From: Lacticaseibacillus suibinensis
GTDB taxonomy: Bacteria > Bacillota > Bacilli > Lactobacillales > Lactobacillaceae
Assembly: GCF_003946175.1 (NCBI RefSeq)
Contig: NZ_RHOK01000016.1
Span: 1 to 58,546 of the forward strand
Direction: 5' to 3'
Length of the DNA stretch: 58,546 nucleotides
The translations under genes and the position numbers were made by a program. The notes under the pieces were generated by a model, which searched no databases, was not told where the DNA came from, and was given only the letters and a program-made list of their open reading frames with translations. This document shows, piece after piece, positions 30,873 to 39,247 of the stretch (positions are counted from its first letter, which is position 1; every line of letters begins with the position of its first letter).

Positions 30873-31080
30873 GTCGAGGTGGCAGAGAGGCGCGGTGGTG
30901 CGGCAGCGAAACAGTCGACACACGAGGAGACTGCGCAGCAGGCTGCTCCTGTGTCGACTGGGGGCAAATGGGAGACAGCGTTGAGCGTCCGCGATGCTGG
31001 CTCGCATTTGAGGCTGGAGACCGCCCTGTGGCTCCAGCCGACCCCGCAGCAGCACCACCGCGCCTCGGCGCTGCCTCGAC
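30873..31080. repeat. Structured intergenic repeat, element C (same architecture, diverged)
   Basis: The outer stem has GTCGAGG (30873-30879) paired with CCTCGAC (31074-31080) and a 15-bp perfect stem 30887-30901/31052-31066. Inside lie three hairpins: 30913-30922/30950-30959 (extended by AGGAG/CTCCT past a one-base bulge), 30966-30979/30996-31009 (12 of 14 paired) and 31012-31019/31032-31039. The sequence differs from A and B but the outer-stem-plus-three-hairpins plan is the same. The 3x3 GGA loop is not visible here. Confidence 0.65.
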
Positions 31081-31186
31081 CTCGCCCGTGGCCTCAACCA
31101 CACTTTTTTGCTGTTAAACCCGGGTTGAATGACTAGTCATCCTGCCCCCTCTAGTCTAAAATAGTCTCCGGAGAGGGGGCAAGCGA

Positions 31187-31378
31187 ATGGCACCTGATTA
31201 CGTGCAAATGATGGACGATTTACGGGCTGGCAAGCTTGATGAAATCGAGATCACGCCAGAAACGTTCCTGGCTTTTCGTAGCGCCTGGACCAATTACCCA
31301 GCGCGCAAAGAAATCGTTGGCTCAGCTAAGCGTGAGGGCATCATTATTTATCACTACCAATCCGCAACGGATGAATAA
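31187..31378 (+). CDS. Conserved small protein, 63 aa, unknown function
   Basis: The small soluble protein begins MAPDYVQMMDDLRAGKLDEI, then EITPETFLAFRSAWTNYPAR and a late KREGIIIYHYQSA strand. It reads as one helix-strand-helix-strand unit; similar short proteins with an FxAFRxAW core occur in lactobacilli, where their role is unknown. A purine-rich AGAGGGGGC precedes the ATG, and a possible CCCCCTC/GAGGGGG hairpin overlaps it. It stands just upstream of ptsH on the same strand but is separated by 108 bp. Confidence 0.6.
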   Translation: MAPDYVQMMDDLRAGKLDEIEITPETFLAFRSAWTNYPARKEIVGSAKREGIIIYHYQSATDE

Positions 31379-31430
31379 AACCACAGCCACCACTTGCCGT
31401 GAAAACGGAATAATGGTAAGGTTTACAAGA

Positions 31431-31451
31431 AATAGAATGCCTCATTCTATT
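31431..31451 (+). promoter_or_regulatory. Inverted repeat in the ptsH leader
   Basis: AATAGAATG pairs with CATTCTATT (9 bp per arm, 3-bp centre CCT), 36 bp before the ptsH start. It may be an operator or a short leader hairpin. A convincing promoter could not be placed unambiguously in 31378-31430. Confidence 0.45.
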
Positions 31452-31486
31452 CGGCAAAAGTTTAAATACGAAGGAGCAGATTAGTC

Positions 31487-31753
31487 ATGGAAAAACGCGA
31501 ATTTAATGTTGTAGCAGAAACAGGGATCCACGCCCGTCCAGCCACCTTGCTGGTTCAGGCCGCAAGCAAGTTCAACTCAGATATCAACCTTGAATACAAG
31601 GGTAAGAGCGTTAACTTGAAGTCCATCATGGGCGTTATGAGCCTGGGTGTTGGCCAGGGTGCCGACGTTACGATTTCCGCAGAAGGCGCTGATGAAAAAG
31701 AAGCCATCGCTGCAATCGAAGAAACGATGAAAAAGGAAGGCCTGTCCAACTAA
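31487..31753 (+). CDS. ptsH: Phosphocarrier protein HPr
   Basis: HPr carries phosphate from enzyme I to sugar-specific EIIA domains. The 88-aa protein has the active-site histidine H15 in TGIHARPAT and the regulatory serine S46 in [10 protein letters not shown], the site phosphorylated by HPr kinase; HPr-Ser-P is the CcpA co-repressor that would act on the cre-like sites in this window. AAGGAGCAG precedes the ATG. The TAA overlaps the enzyme I start by one base, so the two are co-translated. Codons here are more biased than in neighbours, as expected for high expression. Confidence 0.98.
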   Translation: MEKREFNVVAETGIHARPATLLVQAASKFNSDINLEYKGKSVNLKSIMGVMSLGVGQGADVTISAEGADEKEAIAAIEETMKKEGLSN

Positions 31754-33483
31754 TGACAAAAGAACTTAAAGGGATCGCGGCAAGTGATGGCGTCGCTACG
31801 GCGAAGGCATACCTCTTAGTGCAACCCGATTTGTCATTTTCAAAGTCCACGATTGATGATGCACAAAAGGAAATCGACCGGTTGCACACCGCCCTCGATC
31901 AAAGTAATTCGGAACTGGAGACCATCCGGGCCAAAGCGGCTGAGTCATTAGGGGAAGAAGAGGCGCAAGTCTTCGATGCCCACATGATGATTTTGGCTGA
32001 CCCAGAGTTTACCGGGGCCATTGAAACTCAGATCAAAGACGACAGCGTTAACGCTGAATCAGCGTTGAAGTCAGTTTCCGACGGTTTTATCACGACCTTC
32101 GAGGCTATGACCGACAACCCATACATGCAAGAACGCGCAGCGGATATCCGCGACGTGTCCACGCGTGTGTTGGCGCATTTGCTTGGTCGTTCGTTGCCGA
32201 ACCCAGCGTTGATTGATTCAGAAGTCATCGTGGTTGCCCACGATCTGACCCCATCTGATACCGCTCAGCTGAATAAGAAATTCGTCAAGGCGTTCGTGAC
32301 CGATATTGGTGGCCGGACTGCGCACAGCGCCATCATGGCTCGTTCTTTGGAAATTCCAGCTGTCGTTGGGACAGATGAAGTGACCAAGGATGTCACCAAC
32401 GGCCAAACCTTGACGGTTAATGGCTTGACTGGTGAAGTCACCATCGACCCGAGCGCCGACCAAATCGCTGCTTCCGAAAAAGCCGCCAAAGATTATGCCG
32501 CCCAGAAGGCAGAATGGGCTCAGCTGAAGACAGCTAAGACCATCACCGCCGATGGTAAGCATTTTGAACTTGGGGCCAATATTGGGACGCCTAAGGATTT
32601 GGATGGCGTACTGGCCAATGGGGCTGAAGCCATCGGTTTGTACCGGACTGAGTTCTTGTACATGGATTCTTCTGAGCTACCAAGCGAAGAAGACCAATTC
32701 CAGGCTTACAAACAAGTCTTGGAAGCCATGAATCCAAAACCAGTCGTTGTGCGAACCATGGACATTGGTGGCGACAAGAAGCTGCCATACCTGCCACTGC
32801 CAGCTGAAGACAACCCATTCTTGGGTTATCGTGCGATTCGCATCAGCTTGGACCGGCAGGATATCTTCCGCACCCAGTTGCGTGCGCTCATCCGGGCGTC
32901 TGCCTTTGGTAATCTGCGGATCATGTTCCCAATGATTGGGACAATCAACGAGTTCAAAGCGGCCAAGAAGATTTTCTTGGAAGAAAAGGACAAGTTGGTT
33001 CAAGAAGGGGTCAAGGTTTCCGACAACATCCAAACCGGGATGATGATGGAAATTCCTGCCGCTGCGGTTTTAGCCGATCAGTTCGCCAAGGTTGCCGACT
33101 TCTTCTCAATCGGGACTAACGACTTGATCCAGTACACGATGGCTGCTGACCGGGGTAACGAACGGGTTTCCTACCTGTATCAGCCATACAACCCTTCCAT
33201 TTTACGCTTAGTCAAGCACATCATCGACTCGGCACACAAAGAAGGCAAGTGGGCTGGCATGTGTGGGGAAGCCGCTGGCGACCCAATCATGGTGCCAATC
33301 TTGATGGGCATGGGGCTCGACGAGTTCTCCATGTCAGCAACGTCTGTTCTGCGCGTGCGCAGCCAGATGAAGCACCTGTCTGCTGAATACATGCAGACGC
33401 TGGCAGAACGTGCCGTTACCGAATCCACCACGAATGAAGACAACGAAAAGCTCGTTGCCGAATTCACCGCGGAAGATAAGTAA
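31753..33483 (+). CDS. ptsI: PTS enzyme I (phosphoenolpyruvate-protein phosphotransferase)
   Basis: The cytoplasmic enzyme transfers phosphate from phosphoenolpyruvate to HPr. The 576-aa length is usual. Visible parts are the HPr-binding helical domain (about 30-140), the phospho-histidine domain with H191 in [13 protein letters not shown], and the C-terminal PEP-binding TIM barrel with [36 protein letters not shown] and the catalytic cysteine in [13 protein letters not shown] at 31753 overlaps the ptsH stop. A strong terminator follows, so ptsHI form a closed unit. Confidence 0.98.
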   Translation: MTKELKGIAASDGVATAKAYLLVQPDLSFSKSTIDDAQKEIDRLHTALDQSNSELETIRAKAAESLGEEEAQVFDAHMMILADPEFTGAIETQIKDDSVNAESALKSVSDGFITTFEAMTDNPYMQERAADIRDVSTRVLAHLLGRSLPNPALIDSEVIVVAHDLTPSDTAQLNKKFVKAFVTDIGGRTAHSAIMARSLEIPAVVGTDEVTKDVTNGQTLTVNGLTGEVTIDPSADQIAASEKAAKDYAAQKAEWAQLKTAKTITADGKHFELGANIGTPKDLDGVLANGAEAIGLYRTEFLYMDSSELPSEEDQFQAYKQVLEAMNPKPVVVRTMDIGGDKKLPYLPLPAEDNPFLGYRAIRISLDRQDIFRTQLRALIRASAFGNLRIMFPMIGTINEFKAAKKIFLEEKDKLVQEGVKVSDNIQTGMMMEIPAAAVLADQFAKVADFFSIGTNDLIQYTMAADRGNERVSYLYQPYNPSILRLVKHIIDSAHKEGKWAGMCGEAAGDPIMVPILMGMGLDEFSMSATSVLRVRSQMKHLSAEYMQTLAERAVTESTTNEDNEKLVAEFTAEDK

Positions 33484-33496
33484 ACCTGTTCTGCAG

Positions 33497-33527
33497 AACC
33501 ACCGCGAGTCATCGCGGTGGTTTTTTT
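33497..33527 (+). terminator. Rho-independent terminator after ptsI
   Basis: A 10-bp perfect stem AACCACCGCG / CGCGGTGGTT with a 6-nt loop and a run of T. Confidence 0.93.
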
Positions 33528-33573
33528 GATTCCAAGTGGTTTTACTTGTCGCTTTGGGTAATATTGCGTAATC

Positions 33574-33587
33574 TGAAAGCGCATACA
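33574..33587 (+). promoter_or_regulatory. cre-like site upstream of the maltodextrin operon
   Basis: TGAAAGCGCATACA matches TGWNANCGNTNWCA at all but one position. It lies immediately before the AAGGAGG of the amylase gene, and a TAATAT -10 candidate lies at 33559-33564. CcpA binding here would repress the operon on glucose. Confidence 0.65.
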
Positions 33588-33600
33588 AGGAGGCAAAGTG

Positions 33601-35310
33601 ATGAATACAGCAGCGCTGAAACATCGACCAGATTCAGAGGATTGTTATTTGCTGGGGCCAAACCGGGTGGAGGTGCGCTTTCACACAGCCAAAGGCGATG
33701 TCGCCCAAGTGAATTTGCTATATGGCGACCCGTACTTGACCGCGGCGGCAGAGGACGATCCAGTGTGGGTTTACCACACTCAGCCGATGACGCGCGTAGC
33801 CACTGGGGCGACTGATGACCACTGGACCCTGGCTGTCACTGTGCCCTATCGCCGCATGCAGTACCTATTTCAAGTGGTGGGGGTGGATGGCACGGTGCTG
33901 CTGGCCACCGACCGCGGTGTGCGCCCTGATACGCCGGTCAATCGCCGGCGGGATGGCTTTCGGCTACCTTATTTGCATGTCATCGATGCTGCTTGCCCGC
34001 CAGCGTGGGCGGCAAGCACCGTGTGGTATGAGGTTTTTCCGGAGCGGTTTGCCAACGGAGAAGTGAGCAATGATCCCGCTGGTACGCGCGCTTGGGCACC
34101 TGACGCGCACCCGAGCCGGACGGATTTTTTCGGTGGCGATTTGCAAGGGGTGCTCGATCACTTGGCGGATCTGGAGGCGCTTGGCGTCAATGGTCTTTAC
34201 TTTTGTCCGCTGTTTACTGCGCCGTCCAATCATAAATACGATACGGTTGACCACTACGCGATTGACCCCGCTTTTGGCGATAAGGCTTTGTTCGCGCAGG
34301 TGGTGAACGCAGCCCATCAACGCGGGATGAAGGTGATGCTGGATGGGGTGTTTAATCACCTCGGGGCGCAAAGCCCGCAGTGGCAGGATGTGGTCAAACA
34401 CGGCCGCCAATCGCGGTTTGCCGGGTGGTTTCATCTGCACAGTGATGTCATCTCGCCGGTGCCGCAATATGACACCTTTGCCTTTGAAGCCAGCATGCCC
34501 AAATTAAACACCGCCAATCCTGAGGTGCAGGCGTATCTGCTTGGAGTCGCGACCTATTGGCTCAAGCAGTTTGACATCGATGCCTGGCGGCTGGATGTGG
34601 CCAATGAGGTGGATCATCATTTTTGGCGGCGATTCCGGGTAGCGGTGCATGCCGTCAAACCCGATTGCTTGATTCTGGGGGAGGTCTGGCATTCCAGTCA
34701 GCCGTGGCTGAATGGCGATCAGTTTGATGGGGTGATGAATTATCCTGCTACCGAAACCATTTTGGCCCATTTTCTGACCGGCGAGCTAGCTGCGCCGGCG
34801 CTGGTGGCGCAGCTGGCCGATCAGCGCATGTGGTATCGCACCCCGATCAATCAAGCCATGCTGAATTTGCTAGATTCGCATGATACCCCGCGGCTGCTCA
34901 CGCTGGCTGATGGCGACCAAGCCTTGGCCTTGCAGACACTGGCGTTTATGTTCCTGCAGCCGGGGATGCCAGGGCTGTATTACGGTACGGAAATGGGGAT
35001 GACTGGTGGGCCAGATCCCGATAATCGGCGGCCAATGGCTTGGCTGCAGCTCGGCAGTGTTTGGTGGCAAAAGGTACAGGCCGTGGTGCGTTATCGGCGG
35101 CAGCACGCGGGGACTTTGGATACAGGTGAGGTTCAACTGATGGTGACTGCGCCAGGTTTGATCCGCGTCACTCGGTCAGGTCTGGAGCAAATCGTGGGTT
35201 ATTTCAATACCACGCCCAGGCCGGTCGCGGTAGTGGCGGCTGCTGGACTCAGCCAACGATACCAGGATGGCATCTTGGCGCCAAAGGGCTTTGTTATCGG
35301 TCAATTGTAG
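33601..35310 (+). CDS. Maltodextrin-hydrolysing GH13 enzyme (neopullulanase/maltogenic amylase type)
   Basis: The 569-aa cytoplasmic enzyme (no signal peptide) cuts maltodextrins or cyclodextrins to maltose and glucose. An N-terminal beta domain (about 1-120), typical of the GH13_20 neopullulanase/cyclomaltodextrinase group, precedes the barrel. Conserved regions are VMLDGVFNHLG, AWRLDVANEVD with nucleophile D332, ILGEVWH with acid/base E361, and LLDSHDTPR with D428. GMPGLYYGTEMGM comes later. ATG at 33601 is chosen, 7 bp after AAGGAGG. It leads an operon with maltose phosphorylase and beta-phosphoglucomutase, so its products enter phosphorolysis. Confidence 0.9.
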   Translation: MNTAALKHRPDSEDCYLLGPNRVEVRFHTAKGDVAQVNLLYGDPYLTAAAEDDPVWVYHTQPMTRVATGATDDHWTLAVTVPYRRMQYLFQVVGVDGTVLLATDRGVRPDTPVNRRRDGFRLPYLHVIDAACPPAWAASTVWYEVFPERFANGEVSNDPAGTRAWAPDAHPSRTDFFGGDLQGVLDHLADLEALGVNGLYFCPLFTAPSNHKYDTVDHYAIDPAFGDKALFAQVVNAAHQRGMKVMLDGVFNHLGAQSPQWQDVVKHGRQSRFAGWFHLHSDVISPVPQYDTFAFEASMPKLNTANPEVQAYLLGVATYWLKQFDIDAWRLDVANEVDHHFWRRFRVAVHAVKPDCLILGEVWHSSQPWLNGDQFDGVMNYPATETILAHFLTGELAAPALVAQLADQRMWYRTPINQAMLNLLDSHDTPRLLTLADGDQALALQTLAFMFLQPGMPGLYYGTEMGMTGGPDPDNRRPMAWLQLGSVWWQKVQAVVRYRRQHAGTLDTGEVQLMVTAPGLIRVTRSGLEQIVGYFNTTPRPVAVVAAAGLSQRYQDGILAPKGFVIGQL

Positions 35311-35348
35311 AGGCAACTGGTAAGAGACGTGAAAGCGAGGGTGGAGCG

Positions 35349-37610
35349 ATGAACAGGCTGTTTGACCTTGACCCATGGGTGATTGGCACCCATGCCTTGG
35401 CACCGGCGCACAAGCGGCTGCAAGAGAGTTTGACGGCGATGGGCAATGGCTACATGGGAATGCGTGGGAACTTTGAGGAAGACTATTCCGGCGACACGCT
35501 GCTCGGCACTTATCTAGGTGGCGTCTGGTTTCCCGATCAGACGCGGGTCGGGTGGTGGAAAAATGGGTACCCGCCGTATTTTGGTAAGGCCATCAATGCG
35601 CCGAGTTTCATTGACCTGCAGTTCACAGTGAATGGGGAGCGGGTGGATTTGGCGAAGGGACGGTATCGCGATTTTTCGTTAAGCCTAGATTTGCACCAAG
35701 GCTTGCTGACGCGCTCCTTCACCTATGAGGTGGGTCAGGCTCAGGTGCAGTTTACCTTCCGCCGGTTCCTAGCGCTCCAGATGAAGCAGGCGGCGTTCAT
35801 CGAAGTGGCGATTCAGGTGTTGCAGGGCCAAGCTCAAATCGAGTACGCTGCTAAGCTGGACGGCAATGTGGTCAATGAAGACAGCAACTATGACGAGCGG
35901 TTTTGGGTCCCGGTGCAGGCAGACGCCGCGGCCAACTCGCTTCAGATGGTGACGAAACCCAATCCCTATGAAGTGCCGCAGTTCACCGTGTTTTTGCAGC
36001 AGGCGCTGCGGCTTAACGGCCAACCACTGGCGGCTAAGGTGGCGGCTAGTCCGGGCCAGGTGGTTGCCACTGGCCATTTGCGCTTAGCGGCCGGTCAGCA
36101 AGCAGTGCTAGAAAAAGACGTCATCGTGCTAACCAGCCGTGATATCGCCCCAAGCCATCAGCCAGCGGCGGCGCAAGCGTTGATGGCCCAGCTGCAGCAG
36201 CAAAGCTTTGCCGAAGCGTTGGTTACGCAGACCCAGCTGTGGGCCCAGCGCTGGGCGCAATGTGATGTCGTCATCACCGGCGATGTCGCTGCCCAGCAAG
36301 GCATTCGCTTCAATCTGGCCCAGCTCTTGATGACCTATGATGGCTCAGATCCGCGGCTGAATGTTGGCCCGAAAGGCTTTAGCGGCGAAAAGTATGGTGG
36401 GGCGACGTACTGGGATACGGAAGCCTACGTCTTGCCAATGTACCTAGGCATTGCCCCTCCGGCTGCGGCGCGGGCGCTGTTGCAATATCGGTATGATCAA
36501 TTGCCTGGGGCTTACCACAATGCCCAGCAGCAAGGGTTAAAAGGCGCGTTGTATCCGATGGTGACCTTTAACGGTCTGGAAAGTCACAATGAATGGGAAA
36601 TCACTTTTGAGGAAATCCACCGCAACGCCGCCATCGCCTTTGCTATTGCGCAATATACGCGCTACACCGGGGATGAAAGTTATGTGAATCAAAAGGGCAT
36701 TGCGGTATTGGTGGGAATTAGCCGCTTCTGGGCGGACCGGGTACATTTTTCTCAGCGCCACGGGCAATACATGATTCATGGGGTCACCGGGCCGAATGAA
36801 TACGAAAATAATGTCAATAACAACTGGTACACCAACCGGATGGCGGCGTGGACGCTTGAGTACACCTTGACGCGGCTGCCGCAAGCGGACCGCGCGGTAA
36901 CTGCCAGCCTAGAGGTGACGACGGCCGAGCAAGCCCAGTGGCAAGCCATCATTGAGCACATGTACTATCCGGCAGATGAGGCCCTCGGGATTTTCGTGCA
37001 ACACGACACCTTCTTAGATAAGGATTTGCGGCCGGCCAGTACAATCCCCACGGCAGAGCGGCCCATTAATCAGCATTGGTCCTGGGATCGGATTTTGCGC
37101 AGCCCGTTTATCAAACAGGCGGATGTGCTGCAAGGGCTGTATTTTTTGAATGATGAATTCACTTTTGCCCAAAAACAACGCAATTTTGATTTTTATGAAC
37201 CCCTAACAGTCCATGAAAGTTCCCTGTCACCGGCAGTGCATGCGATTTTGGCGGCAGAGCTGGGGCAGCCAGCGAAAGCGATTGAACTTTACCAGCGCAC
37301 GGCTAGATTGGATCTGGACAATTACAATGCCGACACTGCCGATGGCCTGCATATCACGGCCATGACCGGGGCCTGGCTGACAATTGTCCAAGGTTTCGCG
37401 GGGATGCGGTATGACCACAATCAGCTGCGGTTTGACCCGTTTTTGCCGCCGGGCTGGCAGGCTTATCGGTTCCAGCTGAATTACCGCGGTCGGCTGTTGG
37501 CCGTGGCGGTGGGTGCCTCGGTTCAGGTCAGTTTGCTGGCAGGTGCGCCGCTAGATGTGATGGTGAGTGGCGTTATGCAGCATTTAGTTAAGGAGGAAGC
37601 GGATGCTTAA
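35349..37610 (+). CDS. Maltose phosphorylase (GH65)
   Basis: It splits maltose with phosphate into glucose and beta-glucose 1-phosphate. The 753-aa length and layout fit GH65: an N-terminal beta-sandwich (about 1-270; MGNGYMGMRGNFEE, GTYLGGVWFPD), a linker, an (alpha/alpha)6 barrel with the general acid E484 in TGPNEYENNVNNN, and a small C-terminal beta domain. YWDTEAYVLPMYLG, HESSLSPAVHA and DTADGLHITAMTG are family signatures. Trehalose and kojibiose phosphorylases are related, but the neighbours (GH13 amylase, pgmB) favour maltose. It is preceded by GAGGGTGGAGCG, and its stop overlaps the next gene by 8 bp. Confidence 0.9.
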   Translation: MNRLFDLDPWVIGTHALAPAHKRLQESLTAMGNGYMGMRGNFEEDYSGDTLLGTYLGGVWFPDQTRVGWWKNGYPPYFGKAINAPSFIDLQFTVNGERVDLAKGRYRDFSLSLDLHQGLLTRSFTYEVGQAQVQFTFRRFLALQMKQAAFIEVAIQVLQGQAQIEYAAKLDGNVVNEDSNYDERFWVPVQADAAANSLQMVTKPNPYEVPQFTVFLQQALRLNGQPLAAKVAASPGQVVATGHLRLAAGQQAVLEKDVIVLTSRDIAPSHQPAAAQALMAQLQQQSFAEALVTQTQLWAQRWAQCDVVITGDVAAQQGIRFNLAQLLMTYDGSDPRLNVGPKGFSGEKYGGATYWDTEAYVLPMYLGIAPPAAARALLQYRYDQLPGAYHNAQQQGLKGALYPMVTFNGLESHNEWEITFEEIHRNAAIAFAIAQYTRYTGDESYVNQKGIAVLVGISRFWADRVHFSQRHGQYMIHGVTGPNEYENNVNNNWYTNRMAAWTLEYTLTRLPQADRAVTASLEVTTAEQAQWQAIIEHMYYPADEALGIFVQHDTFLDKDLRPASTIPTAERPINQHWSWDRILRSPFIKQADVLQGLYFLNDEFTFAQKQRNFDFYEPLTVHESSLSPAVHAILAAELGQPAKAIELYQRTARLDLDNYNADTADGLHITAMTGAWLTIVQGFAGMRYDHNQLRFDPFLPPGWQAYRFQLNYRGRLLAVAVGASVQVSLLAGAPLDVMVSGVMQHLVKEEADA

Positions 37611-38265
37611 AGGATTACTGTTCGATTTGGATGGTGTGTTGGCGGATACGGCGCAGTATCATCTTCTGGCGTGGCGCGAGCTGGCTGAGCGGCTGAACAT
37701 CGACTTGCCAGCCGCCGCCGATGCGGATTTGCGCGGACGGTCGCGGCTAGATTCGCTGAACCTACTGCTACAGTATGGTCATGAATTGGAACAATTCAGT
37801 GCGGCAGAAAAAGCGAGTTTGATGGCAGACAAGAATCGCCATTACCAAGCGTTGGTGAAACGCCTGACGCCGCAAGCGTTGCTCCCGGGGATTGCCGACC
37901 TGCTCGCCGCAGCTCAAGCCGATGGGGTCATGATGGCAGTCGCTTCTTCCTCGCAAAATGCGCCACTAATTTTAGACCAACTTGGCATTGCCGATTTCTT
38001 CGCCGGCGTGGCGGACCCGACCAAGGTGCAGCAGGGCAAACCGGCGCCGGACATTTATCAGGCGGCACAGGCGCTACTGGGTTTGGACGCGGATGAGGTG
38101 ATTGGCTTTGAGGATGCGCCGGCAGGGGTGGCGGCGATCAAGGCGGCCGGCCAGTTTGCGGTGGGGATTGGTGATGATTGGGTGCTGCGCGCAGCCGATA
38201 TCATTGTGCCGAACACGGCAGACCTGAATTATGGACAATTAAAGCAAGCCTTTAATGCCGAGTAG
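37603..38265 (+). CDS. pgmB: Beta-phosphoglucomutase
   Basis: It converts beta-glucose 1-phosphate from maltose phosphorylase to glucose 6-phosphate. The 220-aa HAD-superfamily protein shows the nucleophile D8 and acid/base D10 (LLFDLDGVLADT), the cap-domain RGRSRLDSLN specificity loop, the ASSSQNAP phosphate-binding serine, the GKPAPDIY lysine and the metal-site GFEDAPAGV acidic pair. It overlaps the end of the phosphorylase gene by 8 bp, which fits stoichiometric use of the unstable beta anomer. No terminator or transporter gene follows. Confidence 0.93.
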   Translation: MLKGLLFDLDGVLADTAQYHLLAWRELAERLNIDLPAAADADLRGRSRLDSLNLLLQYGHELEQFSAAEKASLMADKNRHYQALVKRLTPQALLPGIADLLAAAQADGVMMAVASSSQNAPLILDQLGIADFFAGVADPTKVQQGKPAPDIYQAAQALLGLDADEVIGFEDAPAGVAAIKAAGQFAVGIGDDWVLRAADIIVPNTADLNYGQLKQAFNAE

Positions 38266-38325
38266 GCGACTGGTGCCAAGCCCAAAGGCGGCGGTTTGAA
38301 ACGAAAATATTTCTCACTAAGCGTA

Positions 38326-38352
38326 GGCAAGCGCTATCACATCCGCTATACT
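38326..38352 (+). promoter_or_regulatory. cre-like site and -10 box of the lipoprotein gene
   Basis: GGCAAGCGCTATCACA (38326-38341) contains a 12-of-14 match to the cre consensus in either orientation. The -10 TATACT lies at 38347-38352, so CcpA would cover the promoter. The lipoprotein gene starts about 20 bp later. Confidence 0.6.
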
Positions 38353-38374
38353 ACAATTAGAAAGAGGTGTGAAT

Positions 38375-39106
38375 ATGAGGAGAAAACCATTACTAGCCGC
38401 TTGTGTCTTGCTCCTGTTTGCCGCTGGCTGCGGCAAGCAGGCTAGTGCCGCGACGCCCAAGCCGCAAGCTGCCGCTTCCAGTCAAACGGCCAAACCGAAA
38501 CCAATTCCTGGCACTTCGCCGACCCAGCTCAAGACCCTGGCGCGGCAAACCGAAAAAAAGCTACCAGGCGTGAAGTTTCCTCATTTCACGCCGTTTTCTG
38601 ATGAGGAGACGCTCCAAGTAAAGGCCAGCGGTAACGTGAGTGACTACTTGCTGAGTTTCACAACCGCCCAGCAAAAAGCGGCGCTGGCGCCGTTGATCCT
38701 GCAAAAGCATACGCCGACCAGTACCGCGGCAGCCGATCAGGCGGATGCCGCATTAGCTTACCAGCCGCTGGTGGGGACTGCAGTGCGATTGGCCAATGAC
38801 ATCACCGCCTACCTGCAGCAGCAAGCAGACCTGAGCACGTTGACTTGGCACCAAGGGCATTATGCCATCACGGTCAAAACCGCTGATGGGGTTGATTACG
38901 TCAAGGTGCTCGCGCAAAACATTGATAATTTTATTCACAACAATACGCTGCCGCTGGCGCAACGCGGCGCCATTGTGATCGATACCACTGCCGCGGGCCG
39001 CGGCAATACCGTCAAATGGCGGGAGCTCAGTGCTTACTACACGATTAGCGGGATCAATCCAATGCAAACGCTGCGGCTAGCGTTTGGGGTTGGGGAAAAA
39101 GCTTAA
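38375..39106 (+). CDS. Putative lipoprotein of unknown function
   Basis: The 243-aa product has a lipoprotein signal: basic MRRK, hydrophobic LLAACVLLLFAAGC, with lipobox FAAGC so that the cysteine at residue 19 becomes the lipid-modified N-terminus. A Pro/Ala/Ser/Lys-rich linker (about 23-50) follows, then a soluble domain with no membrane segment and no domain I can name; it looks mixed alpha/beta (SDEETLQVKASGNVSDYLLS, GHYAITVKTADGVDYVKVLA). ATG at 38375 follows AGAGG and keeps the signal compact; a GTG 6 bp earlier is possible. A cre-like site lies at the promoter. Confidence 0.7.
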   Translation: MRRKPLLAACVLLLFAAGCGKQASAATPKPQAAASSQTAKPKPIPGTSPTQLKTLARQTEKKLPGVKFPHFTPFSDEETLQVKASGNVSDYLLSFTTAQQKAALAPLILQKHTPTSTAAADQADAALAYQPLVGTAVRLANDITAYLQQQADLSTLTWHQGHYAITVKTADGVDYVKVLAQNIDNFIHNNTLPLAQRGAIVIDTTAAGRGNTVKWRELSAYYTISGINPMQTLRLAFGVGEKA

Positions 39107-39118
39107 TTCGACGAAAAT

Positions 39119-39159
39119 GACTCATCCTTGGTGATAACGCCAAGGCTGAGTCGTTTTTT
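39119..39159 (+). terminator. Rho-independent terminator after the lipoprotein gene
   Basis: GACTCA-(T)-CCTTGG pairs with CCAAGG-C-TGAGTC around an 8-nt loop with one mismatch, followed by TTTTTT. Confidence 0.85.
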
Positions 39160-39179
39160 GGGGTGAAGGCGAGCTTTCG

Positions 39180-39208
39180 TTGACAGCGCTGTCACCAACG
39201 GCTAGACT
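39180..39208 (+). promoter_or_regulatory. Promoter with perfect cre site for the ROK kinase gene
   Basis: A -35 TTGACA (39180-39185) and -10 TAGACT (39203-39208) with a 17-bp spacer. TGACAGCGCTGTCA (39181-39194) is a perfect palindrome and matches every position of TGWNANCGNTNWCA, lying directly over the -35. Confidence 0.8.
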
Positions 39209-39210
39209 GT

Positions 39211-39226
39211 ATTTGTATATACAAAT
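39211..39226 (+). promoter_or_regulatory. Palindromic operator (GntR/TreR-like) before the ROK gene
   Basis: ATTTGTATATACAAAT is a perfect 16-bp palindrome just after the -10, near the likely transcription start. Its core TTGTATATACAA resembles known TreR/GntR-type operators. The cognate regulator is not in this window. Confidence 0.65.
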
Positions 39227-39247
39227 GTGTAACGGGAGATGGAGCAG

